The position numbers were made by a program, and so were the translations under genes. From the NCBI GenBank assembly GCA_964017125.1, contig OZ024907.1:19735262-19799261 (forward strand): 64,000 bases of DNA, written 5' to 3'. The stretch comes from Flabesymbios commensalis (lineage: Eukaryota > Annelida > Polychaeta > Terebellida > Flabelligeridae). The notes beneath the pieces are model-generated. The model was not told the origin of the DNA and ran no database searches. It saw nothing but the letters and a program-made list of their open reading frames with translations. Numbering within the stretch: position 1 is the first letter of the stretch; each line of letters starts with the position of its first letter. Shown piece after piece: positions 1-9,834 of the stretch.

Positions 1-579
1 TCTAAACAATAGCCGATTTGCTACCATCATTGACTTTAATATCTGTAATATGCACCCTGAAAAATTACTGTCACGCGGGCGGGCGGGGGACTATGGTGGA
101 CGGCTGGTGTTGATTTCCAATAAATACAACTACATGTATTTTTCGTCATTTAAAGCAGGGAAATACGTTAGCAATTCCAGCATTGAATTAATGAAAAATT
201 GAAACAAGCAATTCTGCAGGACAAGTGTTGAATAACCGTCCATGTCGAAAAGTGACGTGGCTTAATAATTTCACTAACTATAAAACTGTGATATCTAGGG
301 AACATCGATAATTCCATCTAACCACATAAAGATGGAGTCACATTAGCAGTGATCTTTCTCGTAGTTGCCTGTGGTGATTTAAACAAAGCCATCTCTGTTT
401 TTTTCCTAACAGCGTCTGGCTAATGACGGGCACTCCGGGCTGTTATTACATCACAGCTGTCGATAGTGCAACAGTAATACTGATGTCAGCAAATTACGAA
501 AATCTATATCACATAAAACAATCAACGAGTTCTTCAACTCATGACTATTTTCTGATTTTAAAGCATCACACAGCTACAA
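1..579. other. Gene-free start of window
   Basis: No open frame here resembles a known protein. The only recognisable item is a decayed family A MITE at about 130-233. The remainder looks like unique AT-rich spacer. Confidence 0.5.
130..233 (+). repeat. Family A MITE, truncated
   Basis: This carries the family A core: a TTTTTCGTCATT lead-in, then a hairpin whose arms resemble GAAGCTGGAAATTGC and GCAATTCCAGCTTC. It ends in GCAGGACAAGTGTTGAA, a decayed version of the family's right end (AGCAGGACAAGGGTTAA). The left end is missing. The complete copy at 20787-21031 is the reference. Confidence 0.6.
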
Positions 580-1440
580 GTCGTTTTTTTCAGTTTTTAT
601 CTTTGGGCGTTATGACCTTTGACCTGATTTTTTACCTTTTGACCTTGTAGCCATTATTGACTTTAATTGATGGTAGATGATTAGTTCAGTATCCCGACAA
701 TATCTTAGAAAGCGTTTGCAGGATTGCGCACACACATCCCTTAGGGGGTGGATATGTGCCTTTTGGGCGGTCATGACTTTTGACCTAATTTTTGACATAC
801 AATTTTGGGGTGATTATTGACTTTAAATGATGGCGGAAAATAAGTTCAGTTTTCGGACGATATCTTGGAAACTGTTTGCTGGATTGTTTTCATATTGCAT
901 AGACACATGCCTTAGGGGGTGTAGATGTGCGCTTTGAGGTTTTAGGCGAATAGTATTAGGTTTTGAAGGGGAAAAAAATATGCCCAAGCTGAATTTTTCA
1001 GGAAACCTTCCAAATACCATTAGAAATAACATACTAAAACTCCCCGTGATTCCCGCTGGAGCCTTTTCCAATATTCAAGATGGCGTCTAAGATGGCCGCC
1101 AAAATGTTAACACAACTATATAGACGGGTCGATATGCCACCTCACCCCCTAAAAAAATTGACGAAAGGTTTATAACGGTTTTCTGTCCTACTAGACATAT
1201 AGTGAATGACAGTCGATCAAAATCTGACCCCTAAAAATGGATGAAAACTCCAAGATGGCCGCCATCGGCCGTGAAAATCGGTAAAACCACCCTAAATTGC
1301 ATAAAATTACACAATTAAACAATAATTCTTGTTTTTATGTTTTTAAGAGTTGGGGAACTCATTGGAAGCAATAACATTTAAGCTGTGTTAAAAGTCTTAA
1401 AATGGCGGTGAGGCTAGGTGGGGGGGGGGGGGGGGTATGG
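580..1440 (+). repeat. Dispersed repeat G with ATGGCCGCC motifs
   Basis: Two degenerate ~180-bp segments follow each other. Each has 'TTGACTTTAAnTGATGG', a 'GGACGATATCTTGGAAA'-type stretch and 'CCTTAGGGGGTG'. The segment at about 940-1110 is found again, inverted, at about 4930-5105. AAGATGGCCGCC occurs near 1090 and 1255. The element ends near a poly-G run (about 1421-1435). There is no coding potential. Similar phrasing ('CCCCTAGGGGGTCTAGTTGTGCC') opens the family F elements, so G and F may be distantly related. Confidence 0.55.
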
Positions 1441-2060
1441 CAAAAGCAAAGATCATGGCCAAGGTAAAATATGATTTTTCGACAAATGAAGGTAGAAACA
1501 CGTGTAATACCTCTTTTTCGTCTAAATTTGATTGGAAAATCCATTTCTTATATTATTTTCATGATTCAAGGTCATCTTCAATGTCAAAAGGTCAATCTAA
1601 AGGTCAAATAATCGAAAATATGATTTTTACCAAATACAGTTAAGAAATTGTGTAATACCTCATTTGCATGGGATTTTGACTGATAAAACCTGTTATGATA
1701 TTATGTTTGTAATTCAAGGTCACTTTTAAGGTCAAAGGGTTAACTGTAAGGTCGAATTCCTGAAAATGATATTTTTATCAAAGACAAATATCAAAAAACA
1801 TCATATGTATTACATGTACCTCGTTTTGAGGTGATTTTTACTGGATAATCCACTTATGTTATTATTTTTGTGATACAAGGACTTCTTCAAGATCAAAAAG
1901 TAAATTCCAAGGTCAAAATGTATACAACAAATTAAAGATTAAAAGTCTTTAATGTCTAAACGTCAATTTTAAGGTCAAGTAAAAGCAAGTGTAATACCTA
2001 TTTTTCGTGTAAAAAAAGTCGAAATTTCAATTTTAAGGTCAGATGAGTGAAAATATGATT
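1437..2060 (+). repeat. Degenerate repeat rich in AGGTCA half-sites
   Basis: A loose periodic pattern of 'AAGGTCAA', 'TTTTAAGGTCA' and 'GTGTAATACCTC/TATTT' recurs here. At least eight AGGTCA or near-AGGTCA hexamers lie on the + strand, some closely spaced (near 1590-1605 and 1720-1730). It looks like a decayed tandem repeat. The hexamer is the nuclear-receptor half-site, but nothing here shows it is used. Confidence 0.5.
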
Positions 2061-2240
2061 CTAACAAATTAAAAAAACACAATGTGATACCTTATTTCAA
2101 TTTGAGTATTTTAATCCAAAGTCTAATTCCAAACAACATTTTACACAAATAAAAATAGAAACAAGTGTAATCCATATCTTTATGTATCTTTGTGAGGTTT
2201 TAACTGCATTTCTTGTAGTACAATTTCGATAGTTAAATGT

Positions 2241-2370
2241 CATATTTCGAATCCTGTGTCTGGAGGGCAGTGTCATCTCATTCATCTCACCATCCTCAGG
2301 AGGTTTTCTTGGCCCAGTTTAGCCTGCATGTGCACAAAGCTGGCCTAAAACCCCATTCATTTCATTTGTC
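2241..2370 (+). mobile_element. SINE fragment (SINE-B body)
   Basis: This matches the body of the SINE at 23600-23790 over 'CTGTGTCTGGAGGGCA', 'CATCTCACCATCCTCAGGAG', 'TGGCCCAGTTTAGCCT' and 'CCCCATTCATTTC'. Most of the tRNA-like head is missing; only the end of the B box (TTCGAATCC) remains. A third copy, inverted, is at 40585-40756. Confidence 0.75.
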
Positions 2371-2388
2371 ATATTTATGGGTTTAAGG

Positions 2389-3068
2389 GGGTACTGGGAT
2401 GATTGCTAGTAGTAGTACTCTTCGCCCCCATCCGGGGAGGGTCATCAGGGATCTGTTTCGTCTGTTGGATGCTGTTACAGCATTGTACGGAAGCACTAGT
2501 CTACAGCAATCATCCAAGGGCAGCTGCAGCCTCCTCGTATCTGGCTATAATCTTCGGGCGGATTGCCAGTGGCGTACCCTGGTTCCTCCGCTCAACAGCG
2601 GAGCCAATGCAGCACCCGCATCAGTGCTGGCGCTGATGTAGGCTGTGGTAGCCTTAAATAACCGGCAATAGCGTGTTTGACATTAGGTCTCTCACGTGGG
2701 ATGAATGGAGTTACCCAGAGGGAGTGATCCTTCCTATTGTTACTCTGGGGACTATCCGACCCGAGGATAGCGGAGCTGCGCAAAATGCCACAGAGTTTCA
2801 TCATTAAATTGTACAGCGAAACTCAAGTCTCCGGCCGTCTGGGCATGTCTGGGGGTATATCCCCTAGACATGCCCAGAACCCCTTATCGGGCGAGCGAAG
2901 GAAAACGCTCTCAATAACCCACCATGCCCTATCACCCCCACCCTCACATCATCATTCGTACATCATTCATCTCATCAATTGACTACAACGTTTTTATCGT
3001 ATTATAATGTCACTTAAAAGACCTTTTGTGCCGAAAAGTGACGTAAAGCAATGATTTACTACTACTAC
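2389..3068 (+). mobile_element. Retroposed element with TAC-ending LINE-like tail, TSD intact
   Basis: A 680-bp insertion is flanked by the perfect 14-bp direct repeat TTATGGGTTTAAGG (2375-2388 and 3069-3082). Its 3' part carries the shared tail of this window: 'ACTCTGGGGACTATCCGACC', a small hairpin around 'TATCCCCTAGACATGCCC', 'AATAACCCACCATGCCC', 'GCCGAAAAGTGACGTAAA' and a (TAC)n end. The 5' end (GGTACTGGGATGATTG) is the same as in the copy near 6740, so both may start at a defined end. No reverse-transcriptase reading frame is present, so it is probably non-autonomous and mobilised by a LINE with the same tail. Confidence 0.8.
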
Positions 3069-3114
3069 TTATGGGTTTAAGGTTATTTAGCTATTTTTGA
3101 CTGAATAAAATGTT

Positions 3115-3790
3115 CTTCAACGCCTCCCCACCGTATTTTATCGTTTTTCCGTTACCCTTTAACGCCACCAGATGCTCCATAACTCCCGCCAATCGCATAT
3201 CATCACATTCCAATCACCATTGACCGCCTCTCCGTCGCCCTTCAACACTTACTCATCCCCTTTTGTTTCCCCTCCATCGCATTTTAGGCCATAGCATCAC
3301 CATTTTTAAACCTTTCCGTCGCCTATTAATGCCTCGTTGTCGCGCTTTAGCACTGCCTTGTCATTCTTTAACACCTCCCCATTGTCCTTTAACGTCTCCC
3401 TGTCTCACTTTATGCTTCTCGATCGCTCTTTAATGCCTCTGTGATGCCCTTTGCCGCTTTTTCGTTGCCCTTTAATGCCTTTTTGTTGCCTTTTAGCGCA
3501 CCCTGTCACACTTGAACGCATCTTACTCGCCCTTTTATACCTCCCAATAGCCTTTTAACGCCTCTTCAGTGCCCTTTAACGCCTTTTCGCCGTCCTTAAA
3601 CGCCTCCCAATCGCACTTTAACGCTCCCCATTGCCCTTTAACGCTTTCCCATTGCCATTTACCGCTTCCTTGTCGCCCTGTACTGCCTTCCATACCACCT
3701 TTTAACACACCCAGTCGCACCTCAACGCCTCTGTGTCGTCCTTCAACGCCTTTAGCGCTTCTCCATTGCCTCCTGCCCTTTTACTTGTAA
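3115..3790. repeat. Degenerate ~17-bp minisatellite
   Basis: About 35-40 imperfect units resembling CCTTTAACGCCTCCCCATCG follow each other. Both strands show spurious open frames because the unit contains few stops. No gene is supported. Confidence 0.8.
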
Positions 3791-4059
3791 TGCCTTGTAA
3801 TTCCTTGTTTAAAAAGACATTTTCACAATGTTTTGTTGACATCTTCACCTTGAGCATGCTTAATCATTAAAAACCTAGAAGAATTATATTATGCAGTCAA
3901 AATCACACCTATACGAGGTATTATGCGTCTAATCTGTTGCATATATGTTTTTCACCCTTCCCGGAAATTGAGAGGGGTGGCTGGTACACCAAAAGCATAG
4001 TATATAAGGCTCCTTTTTATGTCAGGGAAGGGGGTGGAAAAACATAAACACATGTTTTT
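3791..4059. other. Gene-free spacer
   Basis: AT-rich sequence without recognisable features. Confidence 0.4.
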
Positions 4060-4290
4060 AGCTTGATAGAAGAACTGAATAAAATGAAGGAAATGAATGA
4101 TGTAAACACAATGTACATGTATTCCTTGAATTTCACTGTTTGGGATGATAGGGCACGGTGGATTGTTGAGAGCGTTTTCCTTCACTCGCCCGATAATATA
4201 GGGGTTCTGGGCATGGCTGGCGGATTTACCCCAGGCATGTCCATATGTCCAGAGACTCTGGTCGGATAGTCCCCAGAGTAACAATAGTGA
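4060..4290 (-). mobile_element. Inverted fragment of the TAC-tailed element
   Basis: Read on the - strand this gives 'GTTACTCTGGGGACTATCCGACC', 'CATGCCCAGAACCCC', 'GGGCGAGTGAAGGAAAACGC' and 'CACCGTGCCCTATCA', the same order as in the copy at 2389-3068. The GTGACGTAAA/TAC end is not clear, so the fragment has decayed at its 3' side. The open frame across it comes from the repeat and is not a gene. Confidence 0.7.
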
Positions 4291-4384
4291 AGGTAACTAT
4301 TTTGCCGGTTGCTTAAGGCTACCACGGCCAACATCAGTGCCTCCACCGACATTGACACTTAAACAGTAGGTATACACTAATTAG

Positions 4385-5105
4385 CCATAGCAATTTCCTA
4401 CTTCTATAGTCATTGGCGGCCATCTTGGATTTGACACTTTTCTGGTAGTCTGATTTTAAAAGACTTTTTCCTGCCATTAAATACATGTCATTGGTGACAA
4501 AACCTCTGGAAAACATCTTTGGCCATCTTTGGTATAATTTTCCGTGGTGTTTGAGTAGATGTTTGCATAAATCGACCAACTAATATCTCCGCTTGTAATC
4601 ATAATAACTTTTATGTTGTTTACATCAAAATTTTCTTTTTTACAAACGGATTACAATGAAACAGGCTTTGCGTTACGAAATAGTCACATATATCATTTTT
4701 TTTCAATTTCTAACATTATGTTAATGATTGAAATAGTATTTAAAATGTCATACATATCAAAATCTTGCACTTTCGCTTATTAATATACCTTAAATTGCAA
4801 ATAAATTATAGGCGTGACTATTTAGTGACTCAGAACCTGTTTTAATGGAATCCTTATGTCAATAAATGCACATGTAGTCGTTTAAATCATCAAGTTATGT
4901 TGATTACAAGCCGAGATATAGCGGTTTCAACATTTTGGCGGCCATCTTGGACGCCATCTTGAATAACGGAAAAGGCTCCAGTTGGAATCACGGGGAGTTT
5001 TAGTATGTTGTTTCTAATGGTATTTGGAAGGTATCCTGAAAAATTCAGCTTGGGCATATTTTTTCCCCCTTCGGCCTGATTACAGGTCTAATACTATTCG
5101 CCTAT
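4385..5105 (-). repeat. Dispersed repeat G, inverted copy
   Basis: On the - strand this repeats features of 580-1440. The stretch 4934-5105 is close to the reverse complement of 940-1110, including 'CGGGGAGTTTTAGTATGTT' and 'GCTTGGGCATATTTTTTCC' as read on the + strand. GGCGGCCATCTTGGA occurs at about 4417 and 4938. Together the copies form a ~4-kb spaced inverted repeat. Confidence 0.6.
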
Positions 5106-6117
5106 TTATGACATTTTACCTAATTTCTGATCTTCGATTTTGCACCTGTTATTTTGTAACTTGAAAATAATCCTCAAAAAATGTGAAAATACTTCTCCAA
5201 ACTTCTCATAATACATCTGGGGGAATCTAAACATCTGTAGATTTAAATTATTTAAGGTTAAATTTGTATTGCGGCTGAAATTTCTATTTAAAGACATTAA
5301 AATATTACCCACTATTCTCTAAATTAATCTAACTAGATCTAAACAACAGGGGGATATATCTCCAGGAAATTACACAGCTCCGGGTGTTCTGTGATATTTA
5401 AGTACAATAAAAAAATATAATGTTTTTGCAAAGTCTTTAACACAAATTAATCACAACGGTCACGCAATTGCAACGTGACCCTCACTGAGCAAATTAAAAC
5501 ACACCAGCATCGTGTGTCGTCAACGTGTGTTTGTAAAACCTTTAAACATCAGAGTATCTAATCTCATTTTTATATAGTCATGAAGTATAATATCTCGAAT
5601 GAATGCAAAGAACGTCTTTTTTTATGATAATTTTGTATTGTCAAATTATTTTATTCAAAATATGGCATTTTGCGGTGCTTACATCGAGGAGGATGCGCGT
5701 GCTTGGTTGAGGTAAGCACGACAAGGGATCATACAATATTCTACTGTATACTAGAGTGACATGATACAAAATTCTTAGAAAATCATTTTTGTGCCTGTCC
5801 GCTCCTAGACAGCACCTGCTCCTGCAGTGCGCCCGACAAAAAACCCTGGTAAATGTGTCGTTTGAAGGCAGGGGATCCAAGGTGAAGGGTATAGCTGCAC
5901 GCCAGCATCAATAAACTACATAGTAGGTCTACTGTGGACATTATTTTTTGGTGTTTATACATTTATGTACACCCAGCTTATTATTGTATGTCTTTATTGT
6001 TCCACAATAGCTATTTTAATCAGTTTTTAGTCCTTTTTTATTATCCGATTAAATCACAGTTATTGGAAATGATATGGGGGGGGGGGGGTTAAAGCATCAA
6101 GATGTAAGTGTTTTGTC
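5106..6117. other. Gene-free spacer
   Basis: No protein similarity, RNA gene or clear repeat is seen. A poly-G run lies at about 6076-6088. Confidence 0.5.
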
Positions 6118-6318
6118 TTAACCCTTACAGAATCTGACGTCCGTAGACGTCAGATTTTGACGACTAAAGTCGATCCCCGCACTGTAAGAGTCAAAATAAA
6201 CATAATGGTCGCAGACCCATAACCCAGCTAACTAAGACATTTATAATGATCTCAAATCGAAAAAAACCCTTTGGACTCCATGGATTTTATAAAAAGAATT
6301 CAGCGCTTTAAGGGTTAA
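6118..6318 (+). mobile_element. Family B MITE (TTAA type), complete
   Basis: The 201-bp element runs from TTAACCCTTACAG to CGCTTTAAGGGTTAA, so both ends are inverted copies of TTAACCCTTA. Near the left end is the family B hairpin, GACGTC...GACGTCAGATT, followed by 'AAGTCGATCCCCGCACTGTAAG'-type sequence and 'CTAACTAAGACATTTATAATGAT'. TTAA at both edges fits a piggyBac-type target duplication. It abuts the next element through a shared TTAA at 6315-6318. Confidence 0.75.
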
Positions 6319-6443
6319 ATTATTAGTTAGAGTTACTTCGAGTTAAGAGTTATTTTCACCCACTTGAAGTTGTAGGTCGCCGTAGCGAGACACAACGTCA
6401 AGTGGGTGGGAATTTAAATAAGATTTAGCGGGTAAAGGGTTAA
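6315..6443 (+). mobile_element. Family D MITE, short copy
   Basis: Bounded by TTAA at 6315-6318 and 6440-6443. It contains the family D hairpin at about 6358-6410, arms CACCCACTTGAAGTTGT and ACAACGTCAAGTGGGTG. The right end, GGTAAAGGGTTAA, is standard, but the left part of the family consensus is missing. Confidence 0.7.
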
Positions 6444-6667
6444 CCTTTTGAGTGCTGGGCTAGACTTTTAACGTAGGAAACTGACGTCAACAGTCGAACA
6501 CAGCACTGACCTAATTAAATATTGATTTATTATGATGTAGACCTATCTGCTAGGTATTCAAATGAAACTGAAAGGTCTAACTAAGACATTTAAGGCATTT
6601 TTAAAAATGACTAACCCTTTGGTTTCTATGGTATATTTAAGTTACTTCAGTACTTCAAGGGTATTAA
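6440..6667 (+). mobile_element. Family B-like MITE
   Basis: Starts TTAACCTTTTGAGTGCTGG and ends TACTTCAAGGGTATTAA. It contains 'GACGTCAACAGTC' and 'TCTAACTAAGACATTTAAGG', which match family B loosely. It is the third member of a chain of three TTAA elements that share border TTAA sites (6118-6667). Confidence 0.6.
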
Positions 6668-6739
6668 AGTATGAAAGAGCCAAGTTCAACTAAAATAATC
6701 GCACCGATGGCATTATGTATGGATTTGAGCTCTTTGGCG

Positions 6740-7160
6740 GACGGGGTACTGGAATGATTGTTAGTACAGTAGAACCTGCTATGAGCAGCCACTCTTATGA
6801 TCAGACAACCTACTATGGGAGGCCACTTGGTCATTTCCCAAAATGACATTTTGTATACAAAATAACCTCCTATGAGCAGCCACCTGCTTGAAAGGCCACT
6901 TTTCTTGTGTCGCAAGGGTGGCTGCTCATTGCAGGTTCTACTGTAGTGGTACTTTTCGCCCCCATCCGGGGATGGTCATTAGGGATCTGTTCGTACGCTC
7001 TCATTAACTCACCATGCCCTATCACCCCTACCCTCACATCATCAACTGAACATCATTCATCTCATCAATTGACTACAACGTTTTTATCGTATTACAATGT
7101 CACCTGAAAAAACATTTGTGCCGAAAAGTGACGCAAAAACAATGTTTTACTACTATACTA
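6740..7160 (+). mobile_element. TAC-tailed element interrupted by a MITE
   Basis: It has the same 5' end as the element at 2389 (GGTACTGGAATGATTG). After a nested MITE it continues with 'TACTTTTCGCCCCCATCCGG', then skips to 'ACCATGCCCTATCACCCC' and ends 'GCCGAAAAGTGACGCAAA' plus TAC repeats. Compared with 2389-3068 it lacks roughly 430 bp of the middle. No target duplication was recognised. Confidence 0.75.
6767..6943. mobile_element. Nested pogo/Tc1-mariner-like MITE
   Basis: A 177-bp element has perfect 13-bp terminal inverted repeats, CAGTAGAACCTGC at the left and GCAGGTTCTACTG at the right, flanked by TA on both sides (6765-6766 and 6944-6945). CAGTAGAACC ends with a TA duplication are typical of pogo-like Tc1/mariner elements. 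The interior has two 'CCTATGAGCAGCCAC'-like repeats. The host element reads continuously across the insertion, 'GATTGTTAGTA' to 'GTGGTACTTTTCG', which confirms the boundaries. Confidence 0.85.
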
Positions 7161-7214
7161 CTTTATCTGACAATTAATTTCATCGGATGAAATTTCACAA
7201 AATTAATCTAAGAA

Positions 7215-7314
7215 TGTTCACCCACTTGAATTTGTGTGCCGAGAATTGCGACAGCCATTCGCGGCTTGCAGTGGATAAATATTTCAATGGTAAATTCGGG
7301 TTTTAAAGGGTTAA
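7215..7314 (+). repeat. Family C MITE, 3' part
   Basis: Contains 'GAGAATTGCGACAGC', 'CGCGGCTTGCAGTGGAT' and the right end TTTTAAAGGGTTAA. The left half is missing, or replaced by a family D-like 'TTCACCCACTTGAA'. Confidence 0.6.
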
Positions 7315-7519
7315 ATATTTGTCTTGTTTGTTTAGAGACATTCCTGAACACTGACCGAATAGTGGCGTAAAACTTAAAATGGGTAAATGTTGTTTAATGG
7401 AGGCTTTGATAATTAGTGACGGCTACCCTGTATCCTGGGACTGTCACGCCTCGAGGGTAGTACTAATCAAAATAGTTTTACGGAGATAATAATTAAGGCT
7501 ACACATTAGCGGAAAAAGT

Positions 7520-7745
7520 ATAATCACCTCAGTGTAAGAGGTGTGTGATGGATCACGATGATTTTTTCCTGAATATATAATTCCAGTCATCGCTGCGTAA
7601 GGCGTCTGCATACCGCTTGTTTTTTCTTGAATATACAATCCATTGATCACTGCGTAAGGCGTCCACGTGCCGCCGGTTTTTCTTGCATATATCGTCACCT
7701 CGGTATTAAAGGGTGGCAGATACCACCCTTTAATACCTAGGTGCC
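7520..7745. repeat. Partial ~70-bp tandem repeat ending in a palindrome
   Basis: Units with 'TTTTTCnTGnATATA', 'CACTGCGTAAGGCGTC' occur about three times. The end is a near-perfect palindrome at about 7699-7744 (GGTATTAAAGGGTGG / CCACCCTTTAATACC). Decayed forms of the 'AAAGGGTG...CACCCTTT' hairpin are seen near 8430, 8800, 10220, 33045 and 45290. Confidence 0.6.
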
Positions 7746-8029
7746 GATATAATCCTTTACTTCAAAGTGTCAACTGGGAAATGGATCAGATATAATCAAC
7801 TATGCGGAACATAGACGGATCTGTCTTGTAGTTTTTTACGGAGCCAAGATCCTCAGGTGAATGATTTCCTTGGAGGCTGCGTTACCCAGTTAGAACAAGA
7901 AAATCGGCCAACATTGTTTAATGCTGGCCCACCGTTTGCGACACCGCCCCAACATCAAGCCCCATTCAAGGTATTTGAAATTTTCACTCGCATCAAGACT
8001 TTGCGTCTCGCTACCGCGATCCACAACTA

Positions 8030-8390
8030 AATAAGCGTCAGTTTTAAATAAGCGTCAGTTTTAAATAAGCGTCAGTTTTAAATAAGCGTCAGTTTTAAAT
8101 AAGCGTCAGTTTTAAATAAGCGTCAGTTTTAAATAAGCGTCAGTTTTAAATAGGCGCCAGCTTTAAGTAGTCGTTATCTTTTAATAGTGTCAGCTTTAAA
8201 TAAGCGTCAACTTTAATTGAGCATCAACTTTAAATAAGCGTCAGATTTAAATGAGTGTCGGCTTTAAATCGGCGTCAGCCTTAAATTGGCGTCAGTTTTA
8301 AATAGTCGTCAGCTTTAAATAGTCGTCAACTTTAAATAGGCGTCAGTCTTAAATAGGCGTCAGATTCAAATAAGCGTCAGCTTTAAATAT
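8030..8390. repeat. 18-bp minisatellite
   Basis: About 20 tandem units of AAATAAGCGTCAGTTTTA. The first seven are nearly identical and later units diverge progressively, a gradient expected from recent expansion at one end. Confidence 0.9.
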
Positions 8391-9736
8391 GCCTATCTGC
8401 CACTGTACAATATTTCGTTTCCTGTGTATATGAAAGGGTGTATTTGCCACTTCACAGAGTGACAATTACACCCTTAGGTATCCAATATTTTAAGTCAGAT
8501 CCATATATTTAGTCATTACATATAGCACAGTGGTTTCATCGCTAGGAAATCAGCGATGTCTACATGGTCACAGCTATGACATTTACATTGATAATTGTCT
8601 GTCCTCAAATTAGTAGCATTGAATTTTCAATTTATTTTTGCACTATAAAATATCAAAGGCGATTGCTATTATTTTAGATTGTGGGGAACTTGACTTGTTG
8701 AAGTATGATCCACCTGACTGATGAATTTTTTTTTCAATAAAAACATTTCCAAATATTAATTTGTCTAGTGATTAAATGATCGTATCTGCTACTTTACAAA
8801 ATGGTAGATACAACCCTTTATTTCCCAGGGGACGATGTAGTGAAACAAATCATCTTGTCCAGGATACGTAAAATCCCGCTCTGTCTGCCCTATTGTGGTA
8901 TTGGGCAGCAATCTGTCTGGCAATCTGTGGCCTACAGAGATTCCCTCCCTCCAGAAATGAGAATATTAGAGGTACAATCCCCAGTGAATGATGTCTATTC
9001 AACAGGGAAGATCTGCTCCAGATGAGAAGCAGAATAGCAATTATTAACCCTGGTCCTCCTCAAGTGTTTGGTTCTATTTGTCCTCAATTTAAACCTGTTT
9101 GTGCGACTATAGTCGTTTTTATTCCATTCATTAGCCTATCGGTTTTAATCCATTTATTAGCCTGTTATTGGGAACGAAATTAGTGTTTACACAGCAATAT
9201 TTGCAAATGTTTTGACTAAAGGTAAGCGCATATGGGCAACTTTCAACTACTTGTAAGTTGTGTCGCGGTTGCACAATTTGTAAAATCATTTTCAGTGGCA
9301 TTTTATGTGATTGACGATCTATGTTGATTAAAACTGAAGCCGAAGCGAAGTTGTACCATATGCACTTCTGGTTGCACCAATGTTGGTACCATGTAATTTA
9401 CCCGTTCACATAACCTGACACGTGAGCTGGTGAAGTACTGGAAAAACAAACTGACTGTGGGCATATATAAAATGTGGGGGTTGCACTTTAAAATGCAGAG
9501 AAAAACACATACGTATATGTCACCAAGGATGGCTACGTACATTGGTTCAGTGGGCTGCCAACCTTATATCTCTTCGATTCCGCCTAAACCCTTATGCTGC
9601 TGGGACCGTATATATGCGTTATCAAGCAAACTTCAGACGAAATAAAGTCAACCCGAATTGCTGAAATGTTTTGTGAAAGATGCTTAGTTATTCAAATAAT
9701 TACATTTTGAAGACGTATATTTTTGCATGAATCTTA
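8391..9736. other. Gene-free spacer with MITE remnants
   Basis: No gene recognised. A family D remnant lies at about 9095-9280 ('GCGACTATAGTCGTTTTTAT', 'TGTTATTGGGAACGAAAT', 'ATTTGCAAATGTTT'). Confidence 0.5.
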
Positions 9737-9834
9737 TTATTTTTCGTCATTTGGAGCTGGAAATTGCGTTAACAATTCCAGCTTCAAATGTATGAAAAAC
9801 AGTCCCAAAAAATTCGGCAGCATAAGGGTTAACA
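9737..9834 (+). repeat. Family A MITE, 3' part
   Basis: Contains 'TTTTTCGTCATTTGGAGC', the hairpin GGAAATTGCGTTAACAATTCC and the right end AGCATAAGGGTTAA. The left half is not recognisable. Confidence 0.65.

Noticed and set aside
2399-2641. 80-codon open frame in the retroposed element
   Set aside because: There is no reverse-transcriptase or other recognisable motif; it is non-coding retroelement sequence.
3535-3790. Open frames on both strands
   Set aside because: They lie in the 17-bp minisatellite at 3115-3790.
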